This document shows, piece by piece, positions 1-6,816 of a stretch of DNA of 39,837 nucleotides (positions are counted from its first letter, which is position 1; each line of letters begins with the position of its first letter). This stretch comes from Chloroflexia bacterium (lineage in GTDB: Bacteria > Chloroflexota > Chloroflexia > Thermomicrobiales > CFX8): NCBI GenBank assembly GCA_030431755.1, contig JAUIIK010000036.1, forward strand, positions 1 to 39,837, written 5' to 3'. Under the pieces are notes generated by a model. It made no database searches. It was given only the letters and a program-made list of their open reading frames with translations, and was not told the origin of the DNA. Both the position numbers and the translations under genes were made by a program.

Positions 1-1
1 G

Positions 2-1027
2 TACGCCGTTCTGCTACAGCACTGCCCGCTGGATCAGGGCGAGCGTATCGCCCAGCAAGCGCGGCGCATCTTGCGAAACTTTCCCTTCTACTGGGACGGC
101 GTCACCCACGAGATTATCGTCCAGTTCGGCGTCATCCCCGTGACGTCGGACAGCGGCAGCGTCAACCGGATTCTCCAGATCGCCGATATTGCCTGCCAGA
201 TGGCCGACACCGACGGGATCGACCTCGTCCACGTTCTCGACGTTGGGGATATCAACCGGGCGATGTCGAGCCGCCGCTGGGACCGCACCCGGCAGGTTGC
301 CCGCGCTTTCGACGAGGACCGCTTCCGGCTCTACGGTCAATCGATCCGTCCCCTGGTCGAAGGCGGCCCCTATGGCGAGCAGGTCGAGTTGCTCGTCCAT
401 ATGCTTGATGACATCGGCGACGTGGTCGGCCCCTACATCTTCCTGCCGGCTGCCCAGCGCCTGCACCTCTCGGGCAAGGTGGATCGCTGGGTCGTCCAGC
501 GCGTCTTCGAGATGCTCGACAACAACCACCTCGACGACATCGCTAGCTGGACGATCAACCTCTCCGAAGAATCGGTCCTCGATAGCAGCTTTGGGGCCTT
601 CGTCCGCGAGCAGATGCAGATCTGGAACCGCCCGGCGCAATCGATCTGTTTCGAGATCGACGAGTCGGTCGCCATCGAGCACATCGGCGCGACGCGCGCC
701 CTGATCGAGGAGCTGCGCACCATCGGCTACGCCTTCTCACTGAGCAGCTTCGGCGGCAGCCCGCACTCCTTCGCCTACCTGCGCAATCTGCCGGTCGACT
801 ATCTCAAGCTCGACGGCAGTCTGACGCGCGGCGTCGATGACGATTCGATCGACCGCGCGATCATCGACGGAGTCGTGAACGTTGCTCGCGTCATGGGCAT
901 CCGCACGGTTGCGACGATGGTCGAGGACGCGGACTCGCTGGATATGCTGCGGATACTCGGCGTCGATTACGTCCAGGGTTTCGCCGTCGCCGAGCCGCTG
1001 CCGATCCCGATGATCCCGCAGCCGTAG
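2..1027 (+). CDS. GGDEF-EAL domain protein, 5' end outside window, EAL site degenerate
   Basis: The reading frame is open from base 2, so this is the C-terminal part of a longer protein. The first ~75 visible residues match the end of a GGDEF domain (YAVLLQHCPLD, then a GVIPVTSD strand and ADIACQMADTDG helix); the GGDEF signature itself lies upstream of the window. An EAL domain follows. It keeps the Glu of the EAL motif (ELL, codon at 386), the Asn of INLS and the Glu of FEIDE, but the Asp-Asp pair of the DDFG loop reads SSFG (codons 743-748) and AEGVE reads ATMVE. Active EAL phosphodiesterases cleave cyclic di-GMP with metal held by these acids, so this one is probably inactive and may only bind the nucleotide or regulate a partner (inference). 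A TTG at 71 is internal and not a credible start. Confidence 0.88.
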   Translation, partial: YAVLLQHCPLDQGERIAQQARRILRNFPFYWDGVTHEIIVQFGVIPVTSDSGSVNRILQIADIACQMADTDGIDLVHVLDVGDINRAMSSRRWDRTRQVARAFDEDRFRLYGQSIRPLVEGGPYGEQVELLVHMLDDIGDVVGPYIFLPAAQRLHLSGKVDRWVVQRVFEMLDNNHLDDIASWTINLSEESVLDSSFGAFVREQMQIWNRPAQSICFEIDESVAIEHIGATRALIEELRTIGYAFSLSSFGGSPHSFAYLRNLPVDYLKLDGSLTRGVDDDSIDRAIIDGVVNVARVMGIRTVATMVEDADSLDMLRILGVDYVQGFAVAEPLPIPMIPQP

Positions 1028-1141
1028 CCAAACCCACACGCCCGTCCCGCTCCCAGCCGCCGATGCGGTGGGGCTGACCCGTGCGGAAATTCTGATCTCA
1101 GGCTAAGCTAAGCGCCGAACGGGGAAAGGGACACTGACGAT

Positions 1142-3862
1142 ATGAAACGCATCCGGCCAGGCATCGCCCTGGCGTTGATTCCTGTGCTGCTCCTTGCGCT
1201 TGGCGCGTTGCGCGCAACCGCGGTCGAGCCAGGCAATGAGCATTTCGAGCGCACCTGGGCACGCACTGATCTACCGGTCACGAACGGCGTCGAGCCCCGC
1301 ACCTGGATGTGGGGGCCGGAAGCCTTCACGTCGTTGCTCAGCGAGCCCTACGAGCAATCGCCGGGCAACGAGCGGACGGTGCAGTACTTCGACAAGAGCC
1401 GGATGGAGATCACCAACCCGGCCGGGGATGCGGCGAGTATCTGGTATGTCACCAACGGTCTCCTGGTTGTCGAGATGATGACCGGCAATCTCCAGCTTGG
1501 CGACAACAGCTTCGAACCACGCAGCCCGGCGGTCGTCAACGTCGCCGGCGACGCCGATGACCCCAACGGCCCGACCTACGCGGGCATGGCCGCGCTCCAG
1601 GTTGCGCCGCCACTGGCCGTCGGCACGACGATCACCCAGCGCGTTGATCGGGCCGGGACGGTCACATTCGACTCCGGCCTCACCAGCTACGGCGTTACCG
1701 TTGGCCACCTTGATTCAGTCACCAACCACAGCATCGCGACGCCCTTCTGGAATTTCATGAACTCAAGCGGCACGGTCTACACCAGTGGCCAGTATGTCGT
1801 TGATAACCTCTTTGCCAATGAGTACTTCGCGACCGGACGGCCGATCATCGAGCCCTACTGGGCGCTGGTGCGTGTTGGCGGGACAGAGCGCGAGGTGTTG
1901 ATCCAGTGCTTTGAGCGCCGCTGTTTGACCTACACGCCCGGTAACTCGCCCGGCTTCGTCACCGAGGCTGGCAACGTCGGCCAGCACTACTACGCCTGGC
2001 GCTACGGCACTGGCAGCCAGACGCCGACAGCAACCGCCACCTTGACGGCCAGCCCGACCGGGACGAGCCAGCCGAGCGAGACGGCATCGTCTTCGCCATC
2101 GATCACGCCATCGGTGAGCCCGACGATGACTGCCTCGATAACTGAGACTATCGCGCCGACCGTCACCGCGACGATGGAGCCGGAAGGCCCGTTTGCGCCG
2201 CTCCAGACCTGCGGCGGACCGCTGGAGCCGAATCAGCCCCAGGGCGTCGCCATCGGGCCGGATGGCAGCATCTACATCGCCGACACCGGCAACCATCAGA
2301 TCATCAAGCTCGCGTCGAACGGCACGCGCGTTGCCAGCTGGGGTGAACGCGGCAACGCTAACAACGAGTTCCTCAACCCGCGTGGTCTGACGACCGACGG
2401 CGACGGCAACGTCTACGTCGCCGACTACAACAACCACCGAGTTCAAGTCTTTGACTCCAATGGCAACTACTTGCGCCAGTGGGGCACAAGTGGCAGTGGC
2501 AACGGCGAGTTCGACCGACCCGCCGACATCGCCTACGGCTCCAACCTCATTTACGTCACCGACTACGGCAATGACCGCGTGCAGGTCTTCACGACACAGG
2601 GGCAGTACCTGCGCGGATGGGGCACGAGCGGCTCCGGCCAGGGGCAGTTCAACGGCCCGGTCGGCATCGCGACGGCGACCGACGGCTCAATCTACGTCGT
2701 TGACGAAGGCAACTACCGCGTGCAGTACTTCGACTCGACTGCCGCCTATGTTGGCCAATGGGGCGGGATTGGTCCAAATGACGGCCAGTTCTTCCTCCCG
2801 GCCGGGATCGCCATCGATCCGAACTTCGGCTATGCCTACGTCACCGACGCCGGGCGCAACGAGGTCCAGGTCTTCAACGCGCTCGGCGGGCACCTGCTGA
2901 CCTTCGGCGCGAGCGGCACGGGTGCTGGTGAGTTCAACAACCCGTCAGCCGTCGCCACCAACGGCACGAACAACATCTGGGTTGCCGACCGCGATAATAT
3001 GCGCCTCCAGCAGTGGGCTGAGAGCGGCCCCGGCATCGTCTACCAGGGCGAGTGGCTGGAGAACCAGGCCGGGCTCTTCGCGGACCCCCAGGATGTTGTC
3101 GTCGACCAGAATGGCTTTATCTTCATTGTCGACCGCGCCGCCAACCGGATTACGAAATACACCTCCGATTGCTCCTTCGACCGCGTCTGGGGTGGCTTCG
3201 GCGGCGGCAACAATGACTACTATTCGCCGGTCGAGGCGGCGATCAGCCCGGACAACCTCTTCTACGTCGTTGACCAGTTCAACGACCGCATCAAGGTGAC
3301 CTCGAACATTGGCACCTATGTGCGCGAATGGGGCCAGTACGGCACGGGCCAGGGCGAGTTCGACACGCCCTCCGACATCGCCTTCGACGCCAACGGCAAT
3401 GCCTACGTCGTCGACTCCGGGAACGACCGCGTCCAGGTCTTCTCCAATGTCGGCGTCTATCAGTTTGAGTGGGGCACGACCGGCAGCGGCGCGGGGCAGT
3501 TCAACGGCCCGCGCGAGATCATGGTTGCCAACAACCGGGTCTACGTGTCGGACCAGAATCAGCGCGTGCAGATCTTCGATCTGAGTGGCAACTACCTCGC
3601 CGCGCTGACTGCGCCGACCGACTACACCTGGTTCACTGTTGGCGACGTCGCGGCCGACGCCAATTACGTCTATGTCCTGAGCGGCAACGCCTACTATCTC
3701 TACGACGCCACCGGCGCCTATGTCGGGCGCTACACGCTGGAAGATGTCAATGGCGGTTTCGTCGCCGGCACTAGCCTGACCTTCGGGCCGGGCGGTGATA
3801 TGTATGTCGTTGACGACATCAACATCGGGCTTCACATCTTCGACGTCGACTTCAGCCAGTAG
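1142..3862 (+). CDS. Secreted NHL-repeat beta-propeller protein
   Basis: The ATG at 1142 follows a GGGGAAAGGG ribosome site. Residues 1-27 form a signal peptide (two basic residues, a Leu/Ala-rich core, then a RATA-VEP cleavage region). Residues ~30-295 are a surface module ending in CFERRCLTYTPGN and EAGNVGQHYYAWRYG, a pattern I associate with exported Chloroflexota proteins. Residues ~296-352 are a Thr/Ser/Pro-rich linker. Residues ~355-906 hold about ten clear NHL repeats of the form 'YVADxxNxRVQVF ... WGxxGxGxGxF' plus two weak ones at the C-terminus, enough for one large or two six-bladed propellers. NHL propellers bind proteins, peptides or carbohydrates; no catalytic motif is visible, so the substrate is unknown. 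Likely exported and exposed at the cell surface. Confidence 0.88.
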   Translation: MKRIRPGIALALIPVLLLALGALRATAVEPGNEHFERTWARTDLPVTNGVEPRTWMWGPEAFTSLLSEPYEQSPGNERTVQYFDKSRMEITNPAGDAASIWYVTNGLLVVEMMTGNLQLGDNSFEPRSPAVVNVAGDADDPNGPTYAGMAALQVAPPLAVGTTITQRVDRAGTVTFDSGLTSYGVTVGHLDSVTNHSIATPFWNFMNSSGTVYTSGQYVVDNLFANEYFATGRPIIEPYWALVRVGGTEREVLIQCFERRCLTYTPGNSPGFVTEAGNVGQHYYAWRYGTGSQTPTATATLTASPTGTSQPSETASSSPSITPSVSPTMTASITETIAPTVTATMEPEGPFAPLQTCGGPLEPNQPQGVAIGPDGSIYIADTGNHQIIKLASNGTRVASWGERGNANNEFLNPRGLTTDGDGNVYVADYNNHRVQVFDSNGNYLRQWGTSGSGNGEFDRPADIAYGSNLIYVTDYGNDRVQVFTTQGQYLRGWGTSGSGQGQFNGPVGIATATDGSIYVVDEGNYRVQYFDSTAAYVGQWGGIGPNDGQFFLPAGIAIDPNFGYAYVTDAGRNEVQVFNALGGHLLTFGASGTGAGEFNNPSAVATNGTNNIWVADRDNMRLQQWAESGPGIVYQGEWLENQAGLFADPQDVVVDQNGFIFIVDRAANRITKYTSDCSFDRVWGGFGGGNNDYYSPVEAAISPDNLFYVVDQFNDRIKVTSNIGTYVREWGQYGTGQGEFDTPSDIAFDANGNAYVVDSGNDRVQVFSNVGVYQFEWGTTGSGAGQFNGPREIMVANNRVYVSDQNQRVQIFDLSGNYLAALTAPTDYTWFTVGDVAADANYVYVLSGNAYYLYDATGAYVGRYTLEDVNGGFVAGTSLTFGPGGDMYVVDDINIGLHIFDVDFSQ

Positions 3863-3867
3863 AATCC

Positions 3868-3900
3868 GCGGGGCGCTCACCGGCAACGTGAGTGCCCCGC
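3868..3900 (+). terminator. Stem-loop after the NHL gene
   Basis: A 13-bp stem (one G-U pair) with a 7-nt loop starts five bases after the NHL stop codon. No T-run follows, so it is a weak candidate intrinsic terminator or an mRNA 3'-end stabiliser. Confidence 0.5.
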
Positions 3901-3967
3901 CCCATCGCGCCTATCTCGGCTAAGATGCGTGCTGCGACAGCAGCTACCGAGAGAGAGCGAAGACGGC

Positions 3968-5047
3968 ATGGTTGAGTTCGATACCGACTTTCCGAGAATC
4001 TCCGACGAGCATCTATCCCAGTTCGTCATCGATGTCTTCACCAGCTATGGAATGCGTCAGTGGGACGCCGAGATCTCGGCCGAGATCCTCGTGGCCTCCG
4101 ATCTGCGCGGCATCGACTCGCACGGCGTGCCGCGGATGGCCTTCTACGTCGACCGGCTCAAGCAGGGCGGCTTCAACCTCGAGGCGGAGCTGGAGGTTGT
4201 CAAGGAGTCGGCCGGCGCGATCCGCTTCAACGCCAACAATGGCTTCGGCCCGCCGATGGCCTACAAGGCGATGGAGCGCTGCCTCGAGAAGGCCCGCGAA
4301 GCCGGCGTCTGCATGGCGTCGGTCGGCCACTCGAACCACTACGGCATCGCCGGGTACTACGCGACGATGGCGCTCGACCACCCTGGCATGGCCGGCATCT
4401 CGATGACTAATGCGACCCCGTTGCTCGTCCCGACGCATGGCAAGGTCGCCCTGCTCTCGACAGCCCCGATCGCCGCCGCCTTCCCGGCCGGGAACGAAGC
4501 TCCGTTTGTCCTTGACGGCGCGACGACCGCCGTCGCCTGGGGCAAGGTCGAGATCGCCCGGCGCAACAAGAAGGCGATCCCTGCCGGCTGGGCGGTCGAC
4601 GAGGAAGGGCTGACGGTTACCGATCCCTTCGACGCTCGCGCCTTGATGCCGCTCGGCGGCGAGCGCGATACCAGCGGCCAGAAGGGCTATGGCCTGTCAC
4701 TGATGGTCGAATTCCTCTGCTCACAGCTCTCGGCCTCGCTCTGGTCGCGCGATGTGACCGGCTCGCGGGTTGAGGAGATCGTGCCCTCCGACACGAGCCA
4801 CGCCTTCATCGCAATCGACATCTCCGCCTTCCGCGATCTGGACGAGTACGCCGCCAGCGCCGACGAGCTGCTCGGCAGCCTGCGGGCGACTGCGCCGGTT
4901 GCCGGCCAGACGCGCGTCATGGTCCCCGGCGACCCCGAAGCCGAGGCCTACGCCGACCGCACCGAACGCGGCATCCCCGTCCACCCCGAGGTCGTCGACA
5001 CCCTCCGCGGCATCGGGACCGAAGCGGGCGTCGCGGTTCCGTTCTGA
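3968..5047 (+). CDS. Ldh family (malate/L-lactate-type) NAD(P)-dependent oxidoreductase
   Basis: This 359-residue protein has the hallmarks of the malate/L-sulfolactate/ureidoglycolate dehydrogenase family (Ldh_2 fold): DLRGIDSHGVPRM near residue 40, the NNGFGPP stretch, the catalytic-region SVGHSNHYGIAGYY, GISMTNATPLLVPTHG, and GYGLSLMVE toward the C-terminus. These soluble enzymes oxidise 2-hydroxyacids with NAD(P); the substrate cannot be read from sequence. I chose the ATG at 3968, preceded by GAGAGAG; a GTG at 3929 is possible but adds residues outside the family pattern. The last 11 codons plus the first base of the stop codon are the left copy of a perfect 34-bp direct repeat (5012-5045), so the 3' end of this gene appears to be an integration site. 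Confidence 0.9.
   Translation: MVEFDTDFPRISDEHLSQFVIDVFTSYGMRQWDAEISAEILVASDLRGIDSHGVPRMAFYVDRLKQGGFNLEAELEVVKESAGAIRFNANNGFGPPMAYKAMERCLEKAREAGVCMASVGHSNHYGIAGYYATMALDHPGMAGISMTNATPLLVPTHGKVALLSTAPIAAAFPAGNEAPFVLDGATTAVAWGKVEIARRNKKAIPAGWAVDEEGLTVTDPFDARALMPLGGERDTSGQKGYGLSLMVEFLCSQLSASLWSRDVTGSRVEEIVPSDTSHAFIAIDISAFRDLDEYAASADELLGSLRATAPVAGQTRVMVPGDPEAEAYADRTERGIPVHPEVVDTLRGIGTEAGVAVPF
5012..5045 (+). repeat. Left copy of 34-bp direct repeat (attachment-like) at the 3' end of the Ldh gene
   Basis: Identical over all 34 bases to 5954-5987. It encodes the last 11 residues of the dehydrogenase and ends one base into its TGA stop. Upstream of the core the two sites stay partly similar, and most differences are transitions. 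Confidence 0.85.
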
Positions 5048-5112
5048 GATGATATGCGGGTGTGAGATCGTATGGTTGTTCGACAAAGGTCCCGATTGGA
5101 TGTGTAGATACA

Positions 5113-5141
5113 TTGACTAAGATAGGTTCCAACATTAGAAT
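5113..5141 (+). promoter_or_regulatory. Strong sigma70-type promoter before the NYN gene
   Basis: TTGACT (5113-5118), a 17-bp spacer, then TAGAAT (5136-5141): each hexamer is one base off consensus. The expected start is near 5148, directly before two stable hairpins. The surrounding 60 bases (5101-5160) contain 24 G/C, against about 70% in the dehydrogenase gene. Confidence 0.75.
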
Positions 5142-5147
5142 TAGCGT

Positions 5148-5209
5148 ATATCGCCCGCACCGCTTCGGTGGTGCGGAAGGAGCCGTCCTTCGGGGCGGTT
5201 TCCGCTTTT
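5148..5209 (+). ncRNA. Structured leader or small RNA: two cUUCGg hairpins plus intrinsic terminator
   Basis: Hairpin 1 spans 5155-5176: a 9-bp stem with one G-U pair, closed by a C(UUCG)G tetraloop. Two bases later hairpin 2 spans 5179-5203: a 10-pair stem with one bulge, again closed by C(UUCG)G, followed by GC-TTTT (5206-5209). A near-consensus promoter ends at 5141, so a transcript of about 62 nt is predicted to stop just before the NYN start codon at 5217. It could be an attenuator leader, or an independent small RNA. The structure is read directly; the role is inference. Confidence 0.5.
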
Positions 5210-5216
5210 CTAGCCC

Positions 5217-5911
5217 ATGAAAGTCAACGTCTATATCGACGGCTTCAATTTCTACTATGGGGCCGTGAAAAAAATACGCAGTACAAGTGGCTCGATTTAC
5301 GCGAATTCTGCGAGCGTTCCCTGCCAGATCACGCTGTTCATCGCATCAAGTACTTCACTGCACAAGTAAATGCTCGACCAAACGATCCTGATCAACCAAT
5401 CAGGCAGCAGACTTACTGGCGAGCACTAGCGACGCTACACCGATTCTATATACACACTGGAAATTTCAGGGAGCGAAAGAAGGTGCTTCCTCTGCACTCA
5501 GATGATCCTCTTGCGCCGTCACCGCCACAACTGAGATTTGTCGAAGCTATGGTATCTGAAGAAAAGGGATCTGACGTCAATCTTGCAACCGAGCTGCTCA
5601 GCGACGGATTTCGCGGCGACTTCGAGGCAGCAGTGATTGTCTCCGACGATTCCGATCTCATTAGCCCGATCAAGGCAGTCCGACAACACCTGCAATTACA
5701 GGTGGCAGTACTGAACCCGCAACTGGAGTTCGATCCACTCACAGGTAAGAAACGACATAGAAAAGATCTTGCTCGTGCGGCTACAGCCGGCAAGCGTCAA
5801 ACTCAGTGGTTCTACGAGCACATCGATCGCAGCTTGCTCGCAGGCTGTCAGTTCCCTGACCCTGTCGTCGACAAACGCGGGCGTCCAATCCACAAGCCAT
5901 CTACTTGGTAG
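5217..5911 (+). CDS. NYN-domain (PIN-like) ribonuclease, reading frame broken in an A7 run
   Basis: The N-terminus MKVNVYIDGFNFYYGAVKK starts at ATG 5217 in one frame. The rest, from NTQYKWLDLREF onward, is in the -1 frame, and the two join at seven consecutive A (5268-5274). Together they form a complete NYN protein of about 231 residues: the first acidic residue in VYIDGFN, a second in EKGSDVNLA, a third pair in VSDDSDL, and the usual tail of the QFPDPV...KPSTW type. NYN domains are PIN-like metal-dependent RNases. The break may be a disabled gene, slippage on the A-run (ribosomal or transcriptional), or a homopolymer sequencing error. No clear Shine-Dalgarno site precedes the ATG; a terminator hairpin does. 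The gene is A+T-richer than its flanks and lies between two 34-bp direct repeats, which suggests transfer. Confidence 0.8.
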
Positions 5912-5923
5912 ATCTACTTCTGT

Positions 5924-5989
5924 TATGCCGCGCTTGTTAACACCTTTCACGGTATCGGGACCGAAGCGGGCGTCGCGGTTCCGTTCTAG
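5924..5989 (+). pseudogene. 3'-terminal fragment of an Ldh-family gene
   Basis: Read in the frame matching the intact gene, this stretch gives a diverged segment (ALVNTFHG versus EVVDTLRG in the full gene) followed by the identical 11 residues and a TAG stop. It looks like the displaced or element-borne end of a related dehydrogenase gene, as left by insertion at a gene's 3' end. No start or other part of such a gene is present. Confidence 0.6.
5954..5987 (+). repeat. Right copy of 34-bp direct repeat (attachment-like)
   Basis: Identical over 34 bases to 5012-5045. It closes the 0.94-kb NYN cassette. The next base begins a palindrome that precedes mntA. Confidence 0.85.
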
Positions 5990-6010
5990 GCGTATCATTT
6001 GGATGCGCCT
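5988..6010 (+). promoter_or_regulatory. Palindrome upstream of mntA-hepT, possible operator
   Basis: An 8-bp inverted repeat (AGGCGTAT / ATGCGCCT, one G-U if RNA) with a 7-base loop lies between the 34-bp repeat and the mntA start. Its position fits autoregulation by the toxin-antitoxin complex, but this is inference. Confidence 0.4.
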
Positions 6011-6027
6011 GTTGGAATGGAGTGATG

Positions 6028-6333
6028 ATGCTTGTTCAGAGTCGCATTGAAGTCGACGAGGATCAGCTAGCCGCCATATGCCGCAAGTTCCACGTACAGG
6101 AGTTGGCCCTGTTCGGGTCCGTGCTACGTGACGACTTCAGCGACGATAGTGATATTGACATTCTCGTTGAGTATGAGCCATGGGCTCGCATCGGACTATT
6201 TCATCACTTCAAGCTCGAAGAGGCCCTGGCACAGATACTGGGTCGCGATGTCGACCTAGTATCTAAAGGGGGACTCCGATCTATTCTGAAGGACGAGGTG
6301 TTGAGTACGGCTGAAGTTATCTATGCGACGTGA
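6028..6333 (+). CDS. mntA: MntA-type nucleotidyltransferase antitoxin
   Basis: A minimal nucleotidyltransferase (MNT) of about 101 residues. The GSX10DXD motif is complete at 6115-6159 (GSVLRDDFSDDSDID). In the characterised MntA-HepT systems this enzyme neutralises the HEPN RNase by adding AMP to a tyrosine. Three start codons are possible (GTG 6022, ATG 6025, ATG 6028); GGAG at 6019-6022 favours 6028 or 6025. It overlaps hepT by 11 bp, so the pair is translationally coupled. The gene is A+T-richer than the surrounding chromosome. Confidence 0.92.
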   Translation: MLVQSRIEVDEDQLAAICRKFHVQELALFGSVLRDDFSDDSDIDILVEYEPWARIGLFHHFKLEEALAQILGRDVDLVSKGGLRSILKDEVLSTAEVIYAT

Positions 6334-6679
6334 GGCTCTCTACCTATCCGACATCGTTGAAGCCGCTGATGAAATTGCCAAGTATCTCTCCGATACAGAC
6401 GAAACGTCATTTCTCACGAATACAATCAGGCAAAGCGCGGTTGCGTTCCAACTAGCAATCATTGGCGAAGCCGTGGCCAACCTGCCCGACGATCTCCGTA
6501 CGAGGTATCCCGATGTCGAATGGAGGGCTGCACGCGGCCTGCGGAATATCATCGTTCACAGCTATTTTGCGATCAATTGGACGATTATCTGGGAAACTGC
6601 GACGGCAGACGTGCCTCTCCTGCGAGAACAAATAACAGCGATTCTCGACAACGAGTTTCCTGAGATGCCATCGACGTAG
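6323..6679 (+). CDS. hepT: HepT-type HEPN RNase toxin (DUF86)
   Basis: A 118-residue helical HEPN protein of the DUF86/HepT family. The RX4HXY signature is intact (RNIIVHSY, about 6542-6565): Arg and His form the RNase site, and the Tyr is the residue modified by MntA in known systems. The upstream GEAVANLPDDLR helix region also fits the family. The ATG at 6323 lies inside the end of mntA, with no good ribosome site of its own, consistent with coupled translation. One 60-base stretch (6361-6420) has 27 G/C, well below neighbouring genes, so the pair was probably acquired. All key residues of both partners are present, so the system should be functional. Confidence 0.92.
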   Translation: MRREALYLSDIVEAADEIAKYLSDTDETSFLTNTIRQSAVAFQLAIIGEAVANLPDDLRTRYPDVEWRAARGLRNIIVHSYFAINWTIIWETATADVPLLREQITAILDNEFPEMPST

Positions 6680-6816
6680 CAGTTGAGGCTGGTGTCGTTG
6701 TTTGAACGCCTCTCGCGGGCCGGCAAGTGTAGCCTTGACGCGCTATACAGCCGTGGATTTCCAGGATCGGCTAGGATCAGTCGGGTCGATTCGCGGTCGG
6801 TGTGGAGGGGATGTGT

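Noticed and set aside
14-682. Long open frames antisense to the EAL gene
   Set aside because: High-GC third positions open the opposite frames; the plus-strand frame carries recognisable domains.
5168-5266. GTG 5168 as the true start of the NYN gene
   Set aside because: The resulting N-terminus is unrelated to NYN proteins and overlaps the hairpins, while the other frame gives the canonical MKVNVYIDGFN start.
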